The notes beneath the pieces were generated by a model. That model was not told the DNA's origin, made no database searches, and was given only the letters and a program-made list of their open reading frames with translations. Both the position numbers and the translations under genes were made by a program. 64,000 nucleotides of DNA from assembly GCA_963819075.1 (NCBI GenBank), contig CAWFUP010000002.1, forward strand, positions 1,302,001 to 1,366,000. The letters are read 5' to 3'. Of the stretch, positions 35,701 through 44,863 are shown one piece after another (the first letter of the stretch is position 1; every line of letters begins with the position of its first letter). Source of the stretch: CAVQBJ01 sp963819075. Its GTDB lineage: Bacteria; Actinomycetota; Thermoleophilia; Solirubrobacterales; Solirubrobacteraceae.

Positions 35701-38700
35701 ACCGCGAGCGTCAGCCTCAACGCCACCGCCAGCGGCCCGACGAACGTCGCCACACCCACCCTCTCGGGGACGCTTCAGGAAGGCGACACCGCCACGGCGT
35801 CTGACGGCCGCTGGAGCAGCCCGCCCGACGCGTATGGCTACCAATGGCTGCGGTGCGCCGCCAGCGGCAGCGACTGCCAGGACATCCCGGGAGCCGCCGG
35901 TCAGGGCTACACCCTGACCGCTGCCGACGTCGGCGACAAAATCGCAGTCCGAGAGACCGCAAGCGACGCCGCGGGCATCAGTGACCCCGTCCAGTCCACT
36001 CCCGTCGGGCCGGTCACCACGCCGACGTTAACCGCGGACGCCGGCGAGCCACTCAGCGCCACCGCGGGCAGCCCGGTCACGCTGGACGGAAGCGCGAGCA
36101 CCCCGCCGGACATCATCTCAGGCTACAGCTGGAACTTCGGCGACGGCACCAGCGCAAGCGGTGACATCATCCAACACACCTACACCCAGCCAGGACACTA
36201 CACAGCGACGCTCACGGTCACCTCGACCGGCGGCACGGCCACGGCGACCACGCTAGTTACGGTGACTGCGACAAGTCCAGCCGGCGCTGCGATCACGGTC
36301 AAAGACACGAGCGGCGACCTGCTGTCGGGCGCGACCGTCGTCTACGTCGCGCCCGACGGAAGCCGTATCAGCGCGACCAGCGACGGGAGTGGCGTCGCCA
36401 GACTCGAAGGTCTGCCGACTGGTAGCGATTCCGTGTACGCCTGGGCAGACGGCTACCAACCGGCCGTGGGCGAGATCACGGTCAACGCCGGGAGCGGCTC
36501 GGCCACCGTCACTCTGAGCTCGGGCAGCGTCGCCACCAGCAGCCTGTCCTCCCAGGAACTGAGCTTGCAGCAGATCGAGGCGGCCGGAATCAACCCCAAC
36601 GACCCAGCGAACAAGGAGGTCTTCAAATTCGAAATCGACCTAGCGTTCACACCCAGCCCCGACGCCCCCACGACCGTGCCACCGACGCTGTCCGGCTACA
36701 TCAACGGCGACGGCGAGTTCGTCGGTGACACCACCTTTGGCCCCTGTAGCGGTGATGGCTGCGGCGTTAGCGCGACCGGCGGCGGATCCGGTGTAGGCAG
36801 GTGCTCCATCGCTGCCTGCTATTGGCCGGGAGTCGTCGCAGTCCCCGGCTTCGCCGACGGTCACCCGCTGATCGAATGGCTTGTGCTCAAGGGCCAAGCG
36901 ACGGTCCTGAAACAGTTCTTCTCGGTGAGCATGGTCGTCACCAACCTTTCACCCCAGCCATTTACGCTGGCCAACGGCAGCGCCACGCTGAGCCTGCCCG
37001 GCGGTCTGAGTCTCGCCCCGACCCCAACTCCCCAGACGCTGACCCAGACGGTGCCAACGATCGCTGGCTCAAGCAGCGCCGACGTCAACTGGATCGTGCG
37101 CGGGGACGACCCGGGCCTCTACTACCTCAGCGCGCAGTACAACGGGACGCTGAAGCCGATCGGGGCACCGATTGCACTCAACGCGACGTTGCAGAGCGCG
37201 CTGCACGTCTGGGGGGCCGAGGCGCTGTCGCTCAGCGTGCACGCGGACTCCGGACGCCTCGCCGCGGGCCAGCCCTACCACGTAGCCATCGGCCTCACCA
37301 ACAAGGCCGACGTCCCGTTCTACAACGTCGCCCTCGGCATCGACTCCAATGTCCACGCCAACTTCGACTTCGAGCCCGACGAGCGCTTCGACGACACCAT
37401 CGGCGCACTCAATCCAGGCCAGACGCTGTGGTCACACACCTACATCCTCGCTCCGGACGCTGCCAGCGTCGACGTTTTCAACCCGGCGCTCTCGACCGCA
37501 ACGTTCGACGGCCAGCAGCAACACCCCGCGCAGGGCATCACGGCTGTCTCCCCGCCTACCCTCTACACAATCTCAAACCCCGACGATCCCTCCGGCTACG
37601 TCCATCTGCGCTGGCAAAGGGTCTCCGGAGCCACCGGCTATGAGGTCTTCTCCACCCCCGACCTCGACGTCGCGTTCCCAAGCGTACCGCTCGCCGCCTG
37701 GCCGACGCTCCCCGGCCCCGCGTCGGCCGGCACCGGCCCGGCCACTCAGATGTGGCAGACGACCGGCGCACAGCCGGTCGACGGCCAGTCCATCCCCTTC
37801 ACGGCCACTCCCGTGACGAATGGGGAGACCACGACCCTGCTCGCACCGATGCCGACCGGCCGGTTCTCAGCGCACGGAGCGGCGCGGTCTGGCACCACGG
37901 TGCTTCCCGAGACCGCCACGGACGCATACGTGGCAACCCAGTCCGACCGCCCGCAGTTCTATGCAGTATCGACAATCCTTGACGGCCACCCGACACTCGA
38001 CCACGACGTCGTCCTCGCCGGGGGTCGCGGCACGGCGACGCCGGCGATCACCGTCGACGACAGCAAGCAGCTGCAGCCGATGGCCGGGTTCGGCGCGACC
38101 CTTAACGACTCATCAGCCTACGTGCTGGCGCGAGCCCTGGACACCCAGTCATTCGTATCGAGACTGCGGCTACTTGTCGGCGGCGCGAACGCGCTGCAGG
38201 CGGCTCTGGCTTCGTCCACCGAGATGAAGACGCTCTTCAGCACGACCGATGGCATCGGGCTGAGCTACGTGCGCATCTCCATCGGCGGCAACGACTTCTC
38301 GCAAACCGACTACTCGCAACCGGTCTCCTCGACAAACAACTACACCGAGGACGACCCGCCGCTCGGACACAACGCCGGCAGTTACTCGGACAAGGCGCTG
38401 TCGAACTTCAACATCGACCACGACGAGCTGTACCTCATACCGGCGCTGAAGGCCGCCCTGAAGATCAACCCGAGTCTCCAGATCGTGGCCTCGCCCTGGA
38501 CCGCACCGGCCTGGATGAAATGCACGCCCGCGACGACATTGTCGGGTCCAGGCAAGAACGACGTCCTCACTGCGCCCTCACCGTGGATAGTGGATGAAGT
38601 GCCCGAAAAGGCCGCCGATCAGCCGTGCCGGAGTGGGTTGGCCGCGCTGCTGTCGCTGTTCGCGGGACCCGGCCTCGACGGGGGCACGCTCAAGCCCGGC

Positions 38701-39660
38701 TACGAGCCGTACTACGCCCAATACCTGGCCGACTTCGTCAAGCACTACTGGGACGAAGCGCAGATCCCGATCGCCGCGCTCACGATTCAGAACGAGCCGC
38801 TCAGCAACCAGTCGTCGTACCCGAGCATGACGCTGACCAGCGGACAGGAGGAGATCATCGCCACCGACCTCCGGGCCGACCTCACAAACCTCCACTTGCC
38901 GTTTCGCACCAGGATCCTCGGGCTCGACCACAACTGGAGCCTCGCGAGCTACGGAACGGCGCTGGTGCGCTCGCCTGCGGGCTCCTTATTCGACGGCATC
39001 GCGTTCCACTGCTACGGCGGCGACCCATCGATGCAGTCCCAGCTTCCGGCGACGCCCGCTCTCACGCCGATTTACGAGACTGAGTGCAGCCCGAGCGGTG
39101 ACTACACCTCCGACCTCGAGCCGAGCCTCTCGTCGATCCCAACCACCGACCCCGACGACTTCGCCGAAGACCTCCGCAACAACACGCGCGATGAGGTGAT
39201 CCGCGGCGTAGAGGACGGCCCCGGCGGTCAGGGCTCGCGCACGGTGATGCTCTGGAACATGGCGGCCGACTCGCAGTACGGCCCGACCGTCAACAAGTCA
39301 GGCTGCCTCTCACAGTCACTGGGGGGCAACGGCAAGGCTTGTCTGCCGGTCGAAGAGGCGGAGAACTCGGCAAGGCCGGTGCCCCAGGTGGGCTACTACG
39401 TCCTCGGCCAAGTCAGCAAGTTCGTCCATCCCGGCTACGTGCACATCGGCTCGACCCAGAACGCCGGCTCCCTATGGAGCGTCGCCTTCGAGGGCACCCC
39501 TCCCGGGTCGGGCCAAAAACAGATCGTGCTCGTGGTCCTGAACTACGCGTCGCTGCCGGGCGGACTGCCCCAACCCTTCTCGATCGACTGGCACGGCGAG
39601 TCGCTCGCCGGGACGATCCCGCCGAGTTCGGTCCAAACCTACGTATGGAACGCGCAATGA
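32719..39660 (+). CDS. Giant exported protein with C-terminal GH30 glycosidase domain
   Basis: About 2313 aa from GTG 32719, which follows AGGTGA by 8 nt; starts at 32662 or 32707 are possible. A signal peptide (TVALAVALLCVDALVPALASA) leads into alternating FlgD-Ig-like (DGVYTITITAQD) and Ig-like modules, three pairs of which are identical (33164-35195). PKD-like and Ig-like domains and a core shared with the 4143-aa neighbour follow. From about residue 1775 to the end is a GH30-type (beta/alpha)8 plus beta domain: QPMAGFGATLNDSSAY, SPWTAPAWMK, acid/base glutamate in TIQNEPLS (about 2026) and nucleophile glutamate in YETECSP (about 2120). GH30 enzymes are retaining beta-glycosidases (glucosylceramidase, beta-1,6-glucanase, xylanase). 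The substrate is not predictable here. Likely secreted. Confidence 0.85.
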   Translation: MSPRPTAPTPTPHRRPPTGGRILRTVALAVALLCVDALVPALASADGPAITLNSGGDQYFNPATNNDQDNTATISYCLSEAANVTITVANPAGSTVRTLAVDVSEPSGCASADAITWNGLDDAGNVVPDGVYTVSITAVDSTGATGSITTQVGVDTRTPGVLTAPASGASLSGSVGWVFTPSSSFPVASVAVVCSSVAEGGGQESAVVSTANADKTFSGTLDTTGCPNGSDVIYAVVSWIDPFGMAHSWDTPSVAVTVQNTPPPPTVTISGGAQQEYFNPADTSGQDNTATVDYCPSVSTDVTATVANSAGTVVDTIQSGTSEPYTCNNYYSPVTWNGTDTAGAIVPDGVYTITITAQDAYGQTGSASTQVGVDTRTPGVLTAPASGASLSGSVGWVFTPSSSFPVASVAVVCSSVAEGGGQESAVVSTANADKTFSGTLDTTGCPNGSDVIYAVVSWIDPFGMAHSWDTPSVAVTVQNTPPPPTVTISGGAQQEYFNPADTSGQDNTATVDYCPSVSTDVTATVANSAGTVVDTIQSGTSEPYTCNNYYSPVTWNGTDTAGAIVPDGVYTITITAQDAYGQTGSASTQVGVDTRTPGVLTAPASGASLSGSVGWVFTPSSSFPVASVAVVCSSVAEGGGQESAVVSTANADKTFSGTLDTTGCPNGSDVIYAVVSWIDPFGMAHSWDTPSVAVTVQNTPPPPTVTISGGAQQEYFNPADTSGQDNTATVDYCPSVSTDVTATVANSAGTVVDTIQSGTSEPYTCNNYYSPVTWNGTDTAGAIVPDGVYTITITAQDAYGQTGSASTQVGVDTRTPGVLTAPASGANLEGLIHFIFTPTPGINITAVYLTFSTGGSAEIYNASPDGTWQTTMYASTLQNGPAILSAQVQYTDPFGAAHDWSLPTVPVTINTTALPLTLTATPTSGPTPLSMTFQLTSSDPDAGAVQYTLDFGDGTSTSGHITPPYGTVTIPHTYTAPGQYEGVAVVGNATGAAATASVSLNATASGPTNVATPTLSGTLQEGDTATASDGRWSSPPDAYGYQWLRCAASGSDCQDIPGAAGQGYTLTAADVGDKIAVRETASDAAGISDPVQSTPVGPVTTPTLTADAGEPLSATAGSPVTLDGSASTPPDIISGYSWNFGDGTSASGDIIQHTYTQPGHYTATLTVTSTGGTATATTLVTVTATSPAGAAITVKDTSGDLLSGATVVYVAPDGSRISATSDGSGVARLEGLPTGSDSVYAWADGYQPAVGEITVNAGSGSATVTLSSGSVATSSLSSQELSLQQIEAAGINPNDPANKEVFKFEIDLAFTPSPDAPTTVPPTLSGYINGDGEFVGDTTFGPCSGDGCGVSATGGGSGVGRCSIAACYWPGVVAVPGFADGHPLIEWLVLKGQATVLKQFFSVSMVVTNLSPQPFTLANGSATLSLPGGLSLAPTPTPQTLTQTVPTIAGSSSADVNWIVRGDDPGLYYLSAQYNGTLKPIGAPIALNATLQSALHVWGAEALSLSVHADSGRLAAGQPYHVAIGLTNKADVPFYNVALGIDSNVHANFDFEPDERFDDTIGALNPGQTLWSHTYILAPDAASVDVFNPALSTATFDGQQQHPAQGITAVSPPTLYTISNPDDPSGYVHLRWQRVSGATGYEVFSTPDLDVAFPSVPLAAWPTLPGPASAGTGPATQMWQTTGAQPVDGQSIPFTATPVTNGETTTLLAPMPTGRFSAHGAARSGTTVLPETATDAYVATQSDRPQFYAVSTILDGHPTLDHDVVLAGGRGTATPAITVDDSKQLQPMAGFGATLNDSSAYVLARALDTQSFVSRLRLLVGGANALQAALASSTEMKTLFSTTDGIGLSYVRISIGGNDFSQTDYSQPVSSTNNYTEDDPPLGHNAGSYSDKALSNFNIDHDELYLIPALKAALKINPSLQIVASPWTAPAWMKCTPATTLSGPGKNDVLTAPSPWIVDEVPEKAADQPCRSGLAALLSLFAGPGLDGGTLKPGYEPYYAQYLADFVKHYWDEAQIPIAALTIQNEPLSNQSSYPSMTLTSGQEEIIATDLRADLTNLHLPFRTRILGLDHNWSLASYGTALVRSPAGSLFDGIAFHCYGGDPSMQSQLPATPALTPIYETECSPSGDYTSDLEPSLSSIPTTDPDDFAEDLRNNTRDEVIRGVEDGPGGQGSRTVMLWNMAADSQYGPTVNKSGCLSQSLGGNGKACLPVEEAENSARPVPQVGYYVLGQVSKFVHPGYVHIGSTQNAGSLWSVAFEGTPPGSGQKQIVLVVLNYASLPGGLPQPFSIDWHGESLAGTIPPSSVQTYVWNAQ
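33164..35195 (+). repeat. Three identical 657-bp tandem repeats plus 61 bp
   Basis: Units 33164-33820, 33821-34477 and 34478-35134 appear identical base for base, followed by 61 bp of a fourth. 657 bp is 219 codons, so the frame is kept. Each unit encodes one Ig-like and one FlgD-Ig-like module. Diverged single copies of each module lie immediately before and after the array. Identity without synonymous change points to very recent amplification or gene conversion. Confidence 0.93.
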
Positions 39661-39736
39661 GACGACGGCAAGCCGCAACCGCGGATTAGCATGGACGGCG
39701 CCGACGACGGCGAGTAACTACCGGAAAGGGAACACG

Positions 39737-42355
39737 ATGAAGCGCGTTGTTGGCGTGCTCGCACTCACACTTACGATCACGGCGCTGACCGGCGCCCCGG
39801 CGCTGGCATCGGTGTCGACGACAACGGCACCGAGCCTAAGCGGCACCGCCGCTGCCGGCGGCACCCTGACCTGCGGCAACGTCGCCGCCAGCGGCTGGAC
39901 GACCAGCGACGTAGGCACTCCCACGCTCTATGACTACCAGTGGTACTACGCCAGCAACGAGACACCGGGCGACGAGATCTATGACGCCCTCGGATACACC
40001 GGCACACCCTCCGCCACCTACACGGTGCAGGCGGCGGACATCGGACAGCACATCGTCTGCGAGCAGATCGACATCGACGGCGGCGCCGGCGACGGCACGA
40101 CGACGAGCTCTCCGCCCAGCACCGCCACAAAGTCCGTCGTCGCCGGCCAGCCGCCCACGAGCTCGGGCACCCTCGCGGTCACGGGTGCCGTCGAGGTCGG
40201 GGGCACCCTCACCTGCGACGACAGCGCAGTGACCTGGGCTCCGTCCGCAGGCTCGGACGGCTCGGTGTCAACGAACTTCACCTGGCAGTACGCCGGGGGC
40301 GGAGTCCCGGCGGGCACACCGGCCAACGAGAGCACCTACACGCCCGTGCCCGAGGATCTCGGCAAGACGCTGCTATGCCGCGAGACCGGGACTGACACCG
40401 GCACCGGTGGCTCCGCGACACTGACGAGCCCCGCGACCATGACTGTGGCGCCCGAGCCGGCGGTCACCATCACGGAGTACTCGCCCGCTATTTCCGGAAG
40501 CATCGGCGAGAACGTCGCCGGCGTCGACGTCACAGCAACGCTGGAGCGCGTGAACGCGGCCCAGTCCGAGACCGCCGTGGCGACCGGTACGGCGGCGACG
40601 ACCGCCAGCGGCTCGTGGAGCTTGACGCTGTCGCCGGCGGTCGGCTCGACCGCAGACGCCTTCGGCGCGTCCGGCGACCAGCTCGTCATCGGCTACAAGC
40701 TCGGCAGCGCGCCCGCCGCCACCGTCCTTCCGGTCGCGGACACATTCCAGGACGGCGTCAACGTTCTCTTCGACACCACCTCGAGCATCAACGCCAGCGG
40801 CACCACCGTGTCGAGCGATGCCGCCACCGACTGCACGAGCCTCGCCTACATCGTCGACGGCACGAGCGAGCCGACCGTCGCATCCGCTGGCGGCTGCCAG
40901 TACGCCCCCAAGACTGCGCTCACCGACAACGATCACGTCGAGGCTGCAGAGACGGGGCCGCAGACGGTCGACGCCTCCGGCGACCTCGCCAGCGTCACCA
41001 CGATCGACGACGTCGGCCTGCTGGGCGTTCCATCAGCCATCGGCCCGCCCACCTGCACCGCCGACTACGTCTACGGGACGGTGACCTGCAGCGGCCTCAA
41101 CGGATCCGGCTTCAGCGTCACAACTACCGGCGTGAAGATGAACCTGACCACGGTCGCCGACGCCACCGGCACCTCTTACACCGGCTACGCGACGCTCACC
41201 GGCCTCACTTCCGGCGAGACGATCACGCTCAACGAGTCCGGTCGAGCCAGCAACCTCAGCGTGCTGCACGTCGGGACCCTCCGCGTGGACGAGGGTCTTC
41301 AGAGCTCCGGCGCTGCCACCACTCAGGTGTCAGTAGCTAACGGCGGCGCCTGCAGTCCCAACAGGATCGTCGGCGGCCAGCTCTGCCCGGCAACGGGCGT
41401 GATGCCGAGCGACCTCGGCACGATCGAATTCGACGACCTCAGCGGCGGCGACACCATGGTGGACATACCGTCGCTCACCGACCTGATCCCGACGCCGAAC
41501 GCATCGCTGCCCCCCGCCAACTGGAACGCGTACGCGGACATCGTCGGCGCCGACACCAACCCCGCGCCGGCGAGCGGCGTCGACTTAGCCGCCGTGCGCT
41601 CGATCACCCTTGAGCTCGTACCGCACGGAAGCGGCGTTCCGCTCGTCACCACCGCGATGACGCCTGGCCAGGACCCCGACAGCGCCTTCGAAACCGCTAC
41701 GGTCACCGGGCCGCTGCCTGGCGGCCGCTACTGGGCCGATTTCCTCCTGACCGACTCGCACGGCGACACCGCCGCGTTCTCCGACCTGTTCGCACAGCAG
41801 TCAGCAGGATCGACGGGGGCGTCTGGATCCCAGGGACCACCCGGGCCAGCCGGGCCGACGGGCGCGACCGGACCGCAGGGACCGATAGGTGCGGCCGGCG
41901 CCCCGGGAGTCGCGGCAGCTGTGGGCGCGCAGGGTCCCCCGGGCAACAACGGGGCAGCCGGAGCCAACGGCACGGCGGGGCCGCAGGGCCCGCCCGGAAC
42001 GCTCGGTTCACAGGGGCCGGTCGGCCCGCAGGGATCACAGGGCGTTCAAGGGCCGAAGGGCAACACCGGAGCGACCGGGAAGATCGAGCTTGTGACCTGC
42101 ACCATCCCGGCGAAGAAGCACAAGCGCAAGACATGCACGACGAGCCTCGTGAGTGGCCCGGTTACAGTCGCAGCCTCGACCGGTTCGGCCACCAACGCCT
42201 CGCTTAGCTCGCGCGGCCATCTCTACGCGACGGGACGGGTGAGCCATGGCGAATTGGTGTTGCGGTCCACCCATCGATTGGCCCGCGGTCGCTACACACT
42301 AGTGCTCACGCGCGGCAAGCGAGTGATCAAGCAAGTGAACGTCACAGTCGCTTAA
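39737..42355 (+). CDS. Exported collagen-like repeat protein
   Basis: An 872-aa protein with signal peptide (KRVVGVLALTLTITALTGAPALAS). A GGAAAGGGA ribosome-binding site lies just upstream of ATG 39737. Two Ig-like modules of the Actinobacteria type (SLSGTAAAGGTLTC, VTGAVEVGGTLTC) and a long beta-rich region follow. A collagen-like G-X-Y stretch spans about residues 690-780 (GPPGPAGPTGATGPQGP...), with one short interruption (GVAAAVG). The C-terminal 90 residues have a cysteine pair (LVTCTIP, RKTCTTS) and end in a beta-strand domain (RGRYTLVLTRGKRV) common in exported proteins of Solirubrobacterales. It would be secreted and could form a trimeric stalk. It lies 76 nt after the GH30 gene. Confidence 0.83.
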   Translation: MKRVVGVLALTLTITALTGAPALASVSTTTAPSLSGTAAAGGTLTCGNVAASGWTTSDVGTPTLYDYQWYYASNETPGDEIYDALGYTGTPSATYTVQAADIGQHIVCEQIDIDGGAGDGTTTSSPPSTATKSVVAGQPPTSSGTLAVTGAVEVGGTLTCDDSAVTWAPSAGSDGSVSTNFTWQYAGGGVPAGTPANESTYTPVPEDLGKTLLCRETGTDTGTGGSATLTSPATMTVAPEPAVTITEYSPAISGSIGENVAGVDVTATLERVNAAQSETAVATGTAATTASGSWSLTLSPAVGSTADAFGASGDQLVIGYKLGSAPAATVLPVADTFQDGVNVLFDTTSSINASGTTVSSDAATDCTSLAYIVDGTSEPTVASAGGCQYAPKTALTDNDHVEAAETGPQTVDASGDLASVTTIDDVGLLGVPSAIGPPTCTADYVYGTVTCSGLNGSGFSVTTTGVKMNLTTVADATGTSYTGYATLTGLTSGETITLNESGRASNLSVLHVGTLRVDEGLQSSGAATTQVSVANGGACSPNRIVGGQLCPATGVMPSDLGTIEFDDLSGGDTMVDIPSLTDLIPTPNASLPPANWNAYADIVGADTNPAPASGVDLAAVRSITLELVPHGSGVPLVTTAMTPGQDPDSAFETATVTGPLPGGRYWADFLLTDSHGDTAAFSDLFAQQSAGSTGASGSQGPPGPAGPTGATGPQGPIGAAGAPGVAAAVGAQGPPGNNGAAGANGTAGPQGPPGTLGSQGPVGPQGSQGVQGPKGNTGATGKIELVTCTIPAKKHKRKTCTTSLVSGPVTVAASTGSATNASLSSRGHLYATGRVSHGELVLRSTHRLARGRYTLVLTRGKRVIKQVNVTVA

Positions 42356-42758
42356 TAAAGCCGTCGAGAACGCACCATCGCGCTCAGGTTCTGTGACAGA
42401 ACGTGCGGCGCCGAACTGCGCGCTGATGGCGATCTGAACCGCGTCGCTGGAATCACGCTGTGCGTCGGGATGGGCAACTCACAAGGCGCGTCGCCGACGC
42501 TGGAGGTCGTCGGCTCCCCTGCTCGAAGCTAGACGTCGGAACCGGGTGCCTCGCTTCAGGCGCCTCAGCTCGTCGGATTCCACGCACTTACGACCCAGCC
42601 ATGTGAGACACGCGAGACCTGCGCGATCGTGACATGAGGTCCGGCCGGCAACCCAGCGTAGGGGCCATCACCGGTGGTGTGTTCCAGCGTGACCACCACC
42701 CACTCGCCACGGTCAGGACCCTCGCCGCGCGCAACAGCGATGACCCCGCCAGCGTTAG

Positions 42759-44439
42759 CCCGGGGCGTGCAGTAAGGACCGCGCCCCCGGTGGTCGGGGG
42801 CGCGGAAACGTCCGGTTGAGCAGGGATCCTGGGCTTGTCGAAGGTCCTTGGTCCCGAGCTTGGAGGTTCACCTTGAAGGTGATGCGTGATGGACGCTCTG
42901 TAACCGTAGAAGTCACGTCGGACGGAGCGGGGTTGGTCTCGCACGCGGGCACCGCGATCGTCGCGCAGGTCGCTGACAAGATCGGGCTCACGGGCGGGTT
43001 GTCGCTGCGGCTGGCTGCGCTGAAGCAGCGCCGTCGCGGTCATGACCCGGGCCGAGTGATCCGCGATCTTGCGGTGATGCTGGTCGACGGCGGCGAGTGC
43101 GTCTCAGATCTCGCTGCGGTCCGTGAACAGGACGCGCTGTTCGGGGCGGTGGCGTCTAACTCGACAGCGTTTCGGATGGTCGACCGGATCGCCAGCACGC
43201 CCGGGATGCTGGACGCGGTTCGGGCCGCGCACGCGCTCGCCCGAGCGCGGTTCTGGGAACTGCATGGCGCCCCAGCACGGCTCACGCTTGACGTGGACGC
43301 GACGCTGATCACGGCACATTCGGAGAAGGAGCAGGCGGCCGGGAACTACAAGGGCGGCTACGGGTTTCACCCGCTGCAGGTCTACCTGGATGAGACGCGC
43401 GAGGCACTCGGCGGACTGCTGCGCCCCGGCAACGCTGGCTCCAACACCGCCGATGACCATGTCGCGGTGCTCGATCTCGCGCTGGCGCAGATCCCAACCG
43501 AGCTCGTCGAGAACTGCGAGATCTTGGTGCGCGCGGACACGGCCGGCGCTACGCACGGTCTGATCGACTACTGCCGCGAGACGCGGATGCGCTTCTCGGT
43601 CGGCTACGAACTGACCGGTAAGGTTCGCGCCGCGATCCTCGCGACCCCGAAGGACGCGTGGGTCGGAGCGCTCGATCAGGACGGCTCGGCCCGCACCAAC
43701 GGCGAGGTCTGTGAGATCACTGGCGTGGTTGATCTGTCCGCCTGGCCGGAGGGCTCCAGGCTGATCGTGCGACGTGAGCGTCCGCACCCCGGGGCGCAGC
43801 TGACCTTCACCGACCACGACGGGTACCGCTTCCAAGCGATCCTCACCGACCAAACCGATCCCGATATCGCCGTGCTGGAGTGCCGCCATCGCCAGCACGC
43901 GCACGTCGAGGACCGCATCCGTGACGACAAGGACACCGGCCTCGCGAAGTTCCCGTTTCAGGAGTTCGCGCTCAACGAGGTGTGGCTGGAGATCGTGATG
44001 CTCGCGCACGACCTGATCGTCTGGACCCAAGCGCTCGTCCTCGACGGACAGCTGGCCCAGGCCGAACCCAAACGGCTGCGCTACCAACTGCTGCACGTCG
44101 CCGGGCGCCTGGCGTTCTCCGGCCGTCGCGCGAAGCTCCACCTACACGACACATGGCCGTGGGCGGCCGAGCTCCTCGCTGCATTTCAGAAGCTCAAGAC
44201 GCTCGCCGCCGCGACCGGCTGACACCCGCGGCCAGCGGCCAGCGACCCACCACCACCCAGCAGACCACCCGGCCACCCGGCCGCGATCACCGCTACCCCG
44301 ACACGGGTCCAGCGCACCCCCACGCTCCCGCCCGAACGCGTCACAAACAACGCCACCCAACCAGATCGCCGATCAACAAGCCACCGACCGTCAAGCAGCG
44401 ACGCGCAGCCACTCTCACGCACCTACTGCATGATCCGGG
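42759..44439 (+). mobile_element. IS1380-family insertion sequence, copy A
   Basis: 1681 bp with imperfect terminal repeats: left CCCGGGGCGTGCAGTAAGG, right end reading inward CCCGGATCATGCAGTAGG. A 4-bp target duplication, TTAG, is at 42755-42758 and 44440-44443. It interrupts a lipoprotein gene whose reading frame is restored on removal, which confirms the boundaries. Confidence 0.88.
42873..44222 (+). CDS. IS1380-family transposase (copy A)
   Basis: About 449 aa from TTG 42873, which lies 6 nt after GGAGG; the frame is open to 42816. DDE-type transposase of the IS1380 family: LTLDVDATLI (first Asp), ILVRADTAGAT (second Asp) and a C-terminal RIRDDKDTGLAKFPF ... LNEVWLEIVMLAHDL segment typical of the family. 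Apparently intact. It differs in sequence from the second IS1380-family transposase at 51912-53213. Confidence 0.88.
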   Translation: MKVMRDGRSVTVEVTSDGAGLVSHAGTAIVAQVADKIGLTGGLSLRLAALKQRRRGHDPGRVIRDLAVMLVDGGECVSDLAAVREQDALFGAVASNSTAFRMVDRIASTPGMLDAVRAAHALARARFWELHGAPARLTLDVDATLITAHSEKEQAAGNYKGGYGFHPLQVYLDETREALGGLLRPGNAGSNTADDHVAVLDLALAQIPTELVENCEILVRADTAGATHGLIDYCRETRMRFSVGYELTGKVRAAILATPKDAWVGALDQDGSARTNGEVCEITGVVDLSAWPEGSRLIVRRERPHPGAQLTFTDHDGYRFQAILTDQTDPDIAVLECRHRQHAHVEDRIRDDKDTGLAKFPFQEFALNEVWLEIVMLAHDLIVWTQALVLDGQLAQAEPKRLRYQLLHVAGRLAFSGRRAKLHLHDTWPWAAELLAAFQKLKTLAAATG

Positions 44440-44863
44440 TTAGCGACGTCGTCTTCCACGAGGGGTGCGGTGTTGTTTCCGGCGGCGACGGTCTGCTGTG
44501 CGACCTGTCTGGCCTGCCCGATCGCGAGCTCTGCGAGCTCGTATTCACGCGCGCGGAGTTCCCGAGCGGTCCAATTGGCGTACGCGAGGGCGTAGCGCCG
44601 CAGCGCAGCCGCGGGCGACGCCGCCAAGGCATCCGCGGTCACGCGCTGCTGCGCGGCTACGGCCTTTGCGGGGATCGTGCCGCCTCGCTCGGGCAGCGGG
44701 TCACCCCGGGGTGCCGGTGCGGCAGTGACCAGCGCGCCGCTGTCTGGCTGAGCCGAGAAGGAGCGCCCGAGCGGAGCGACGGGGCGGCTGCCCGACCCGC
44801 AGCCGTCGAGCAGCAGAGCGGCGGCCACGAGTAGGGGCCAGGGGCGGCGCGCTCGGGTGACCG

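Noticed and set aside
43104..44141. A 345-codon minus-strand open frame opposite the IS1380-family transposase
   Set aside because: Shadow of a GC-rich gene whose plus frame shows DDE motifs.
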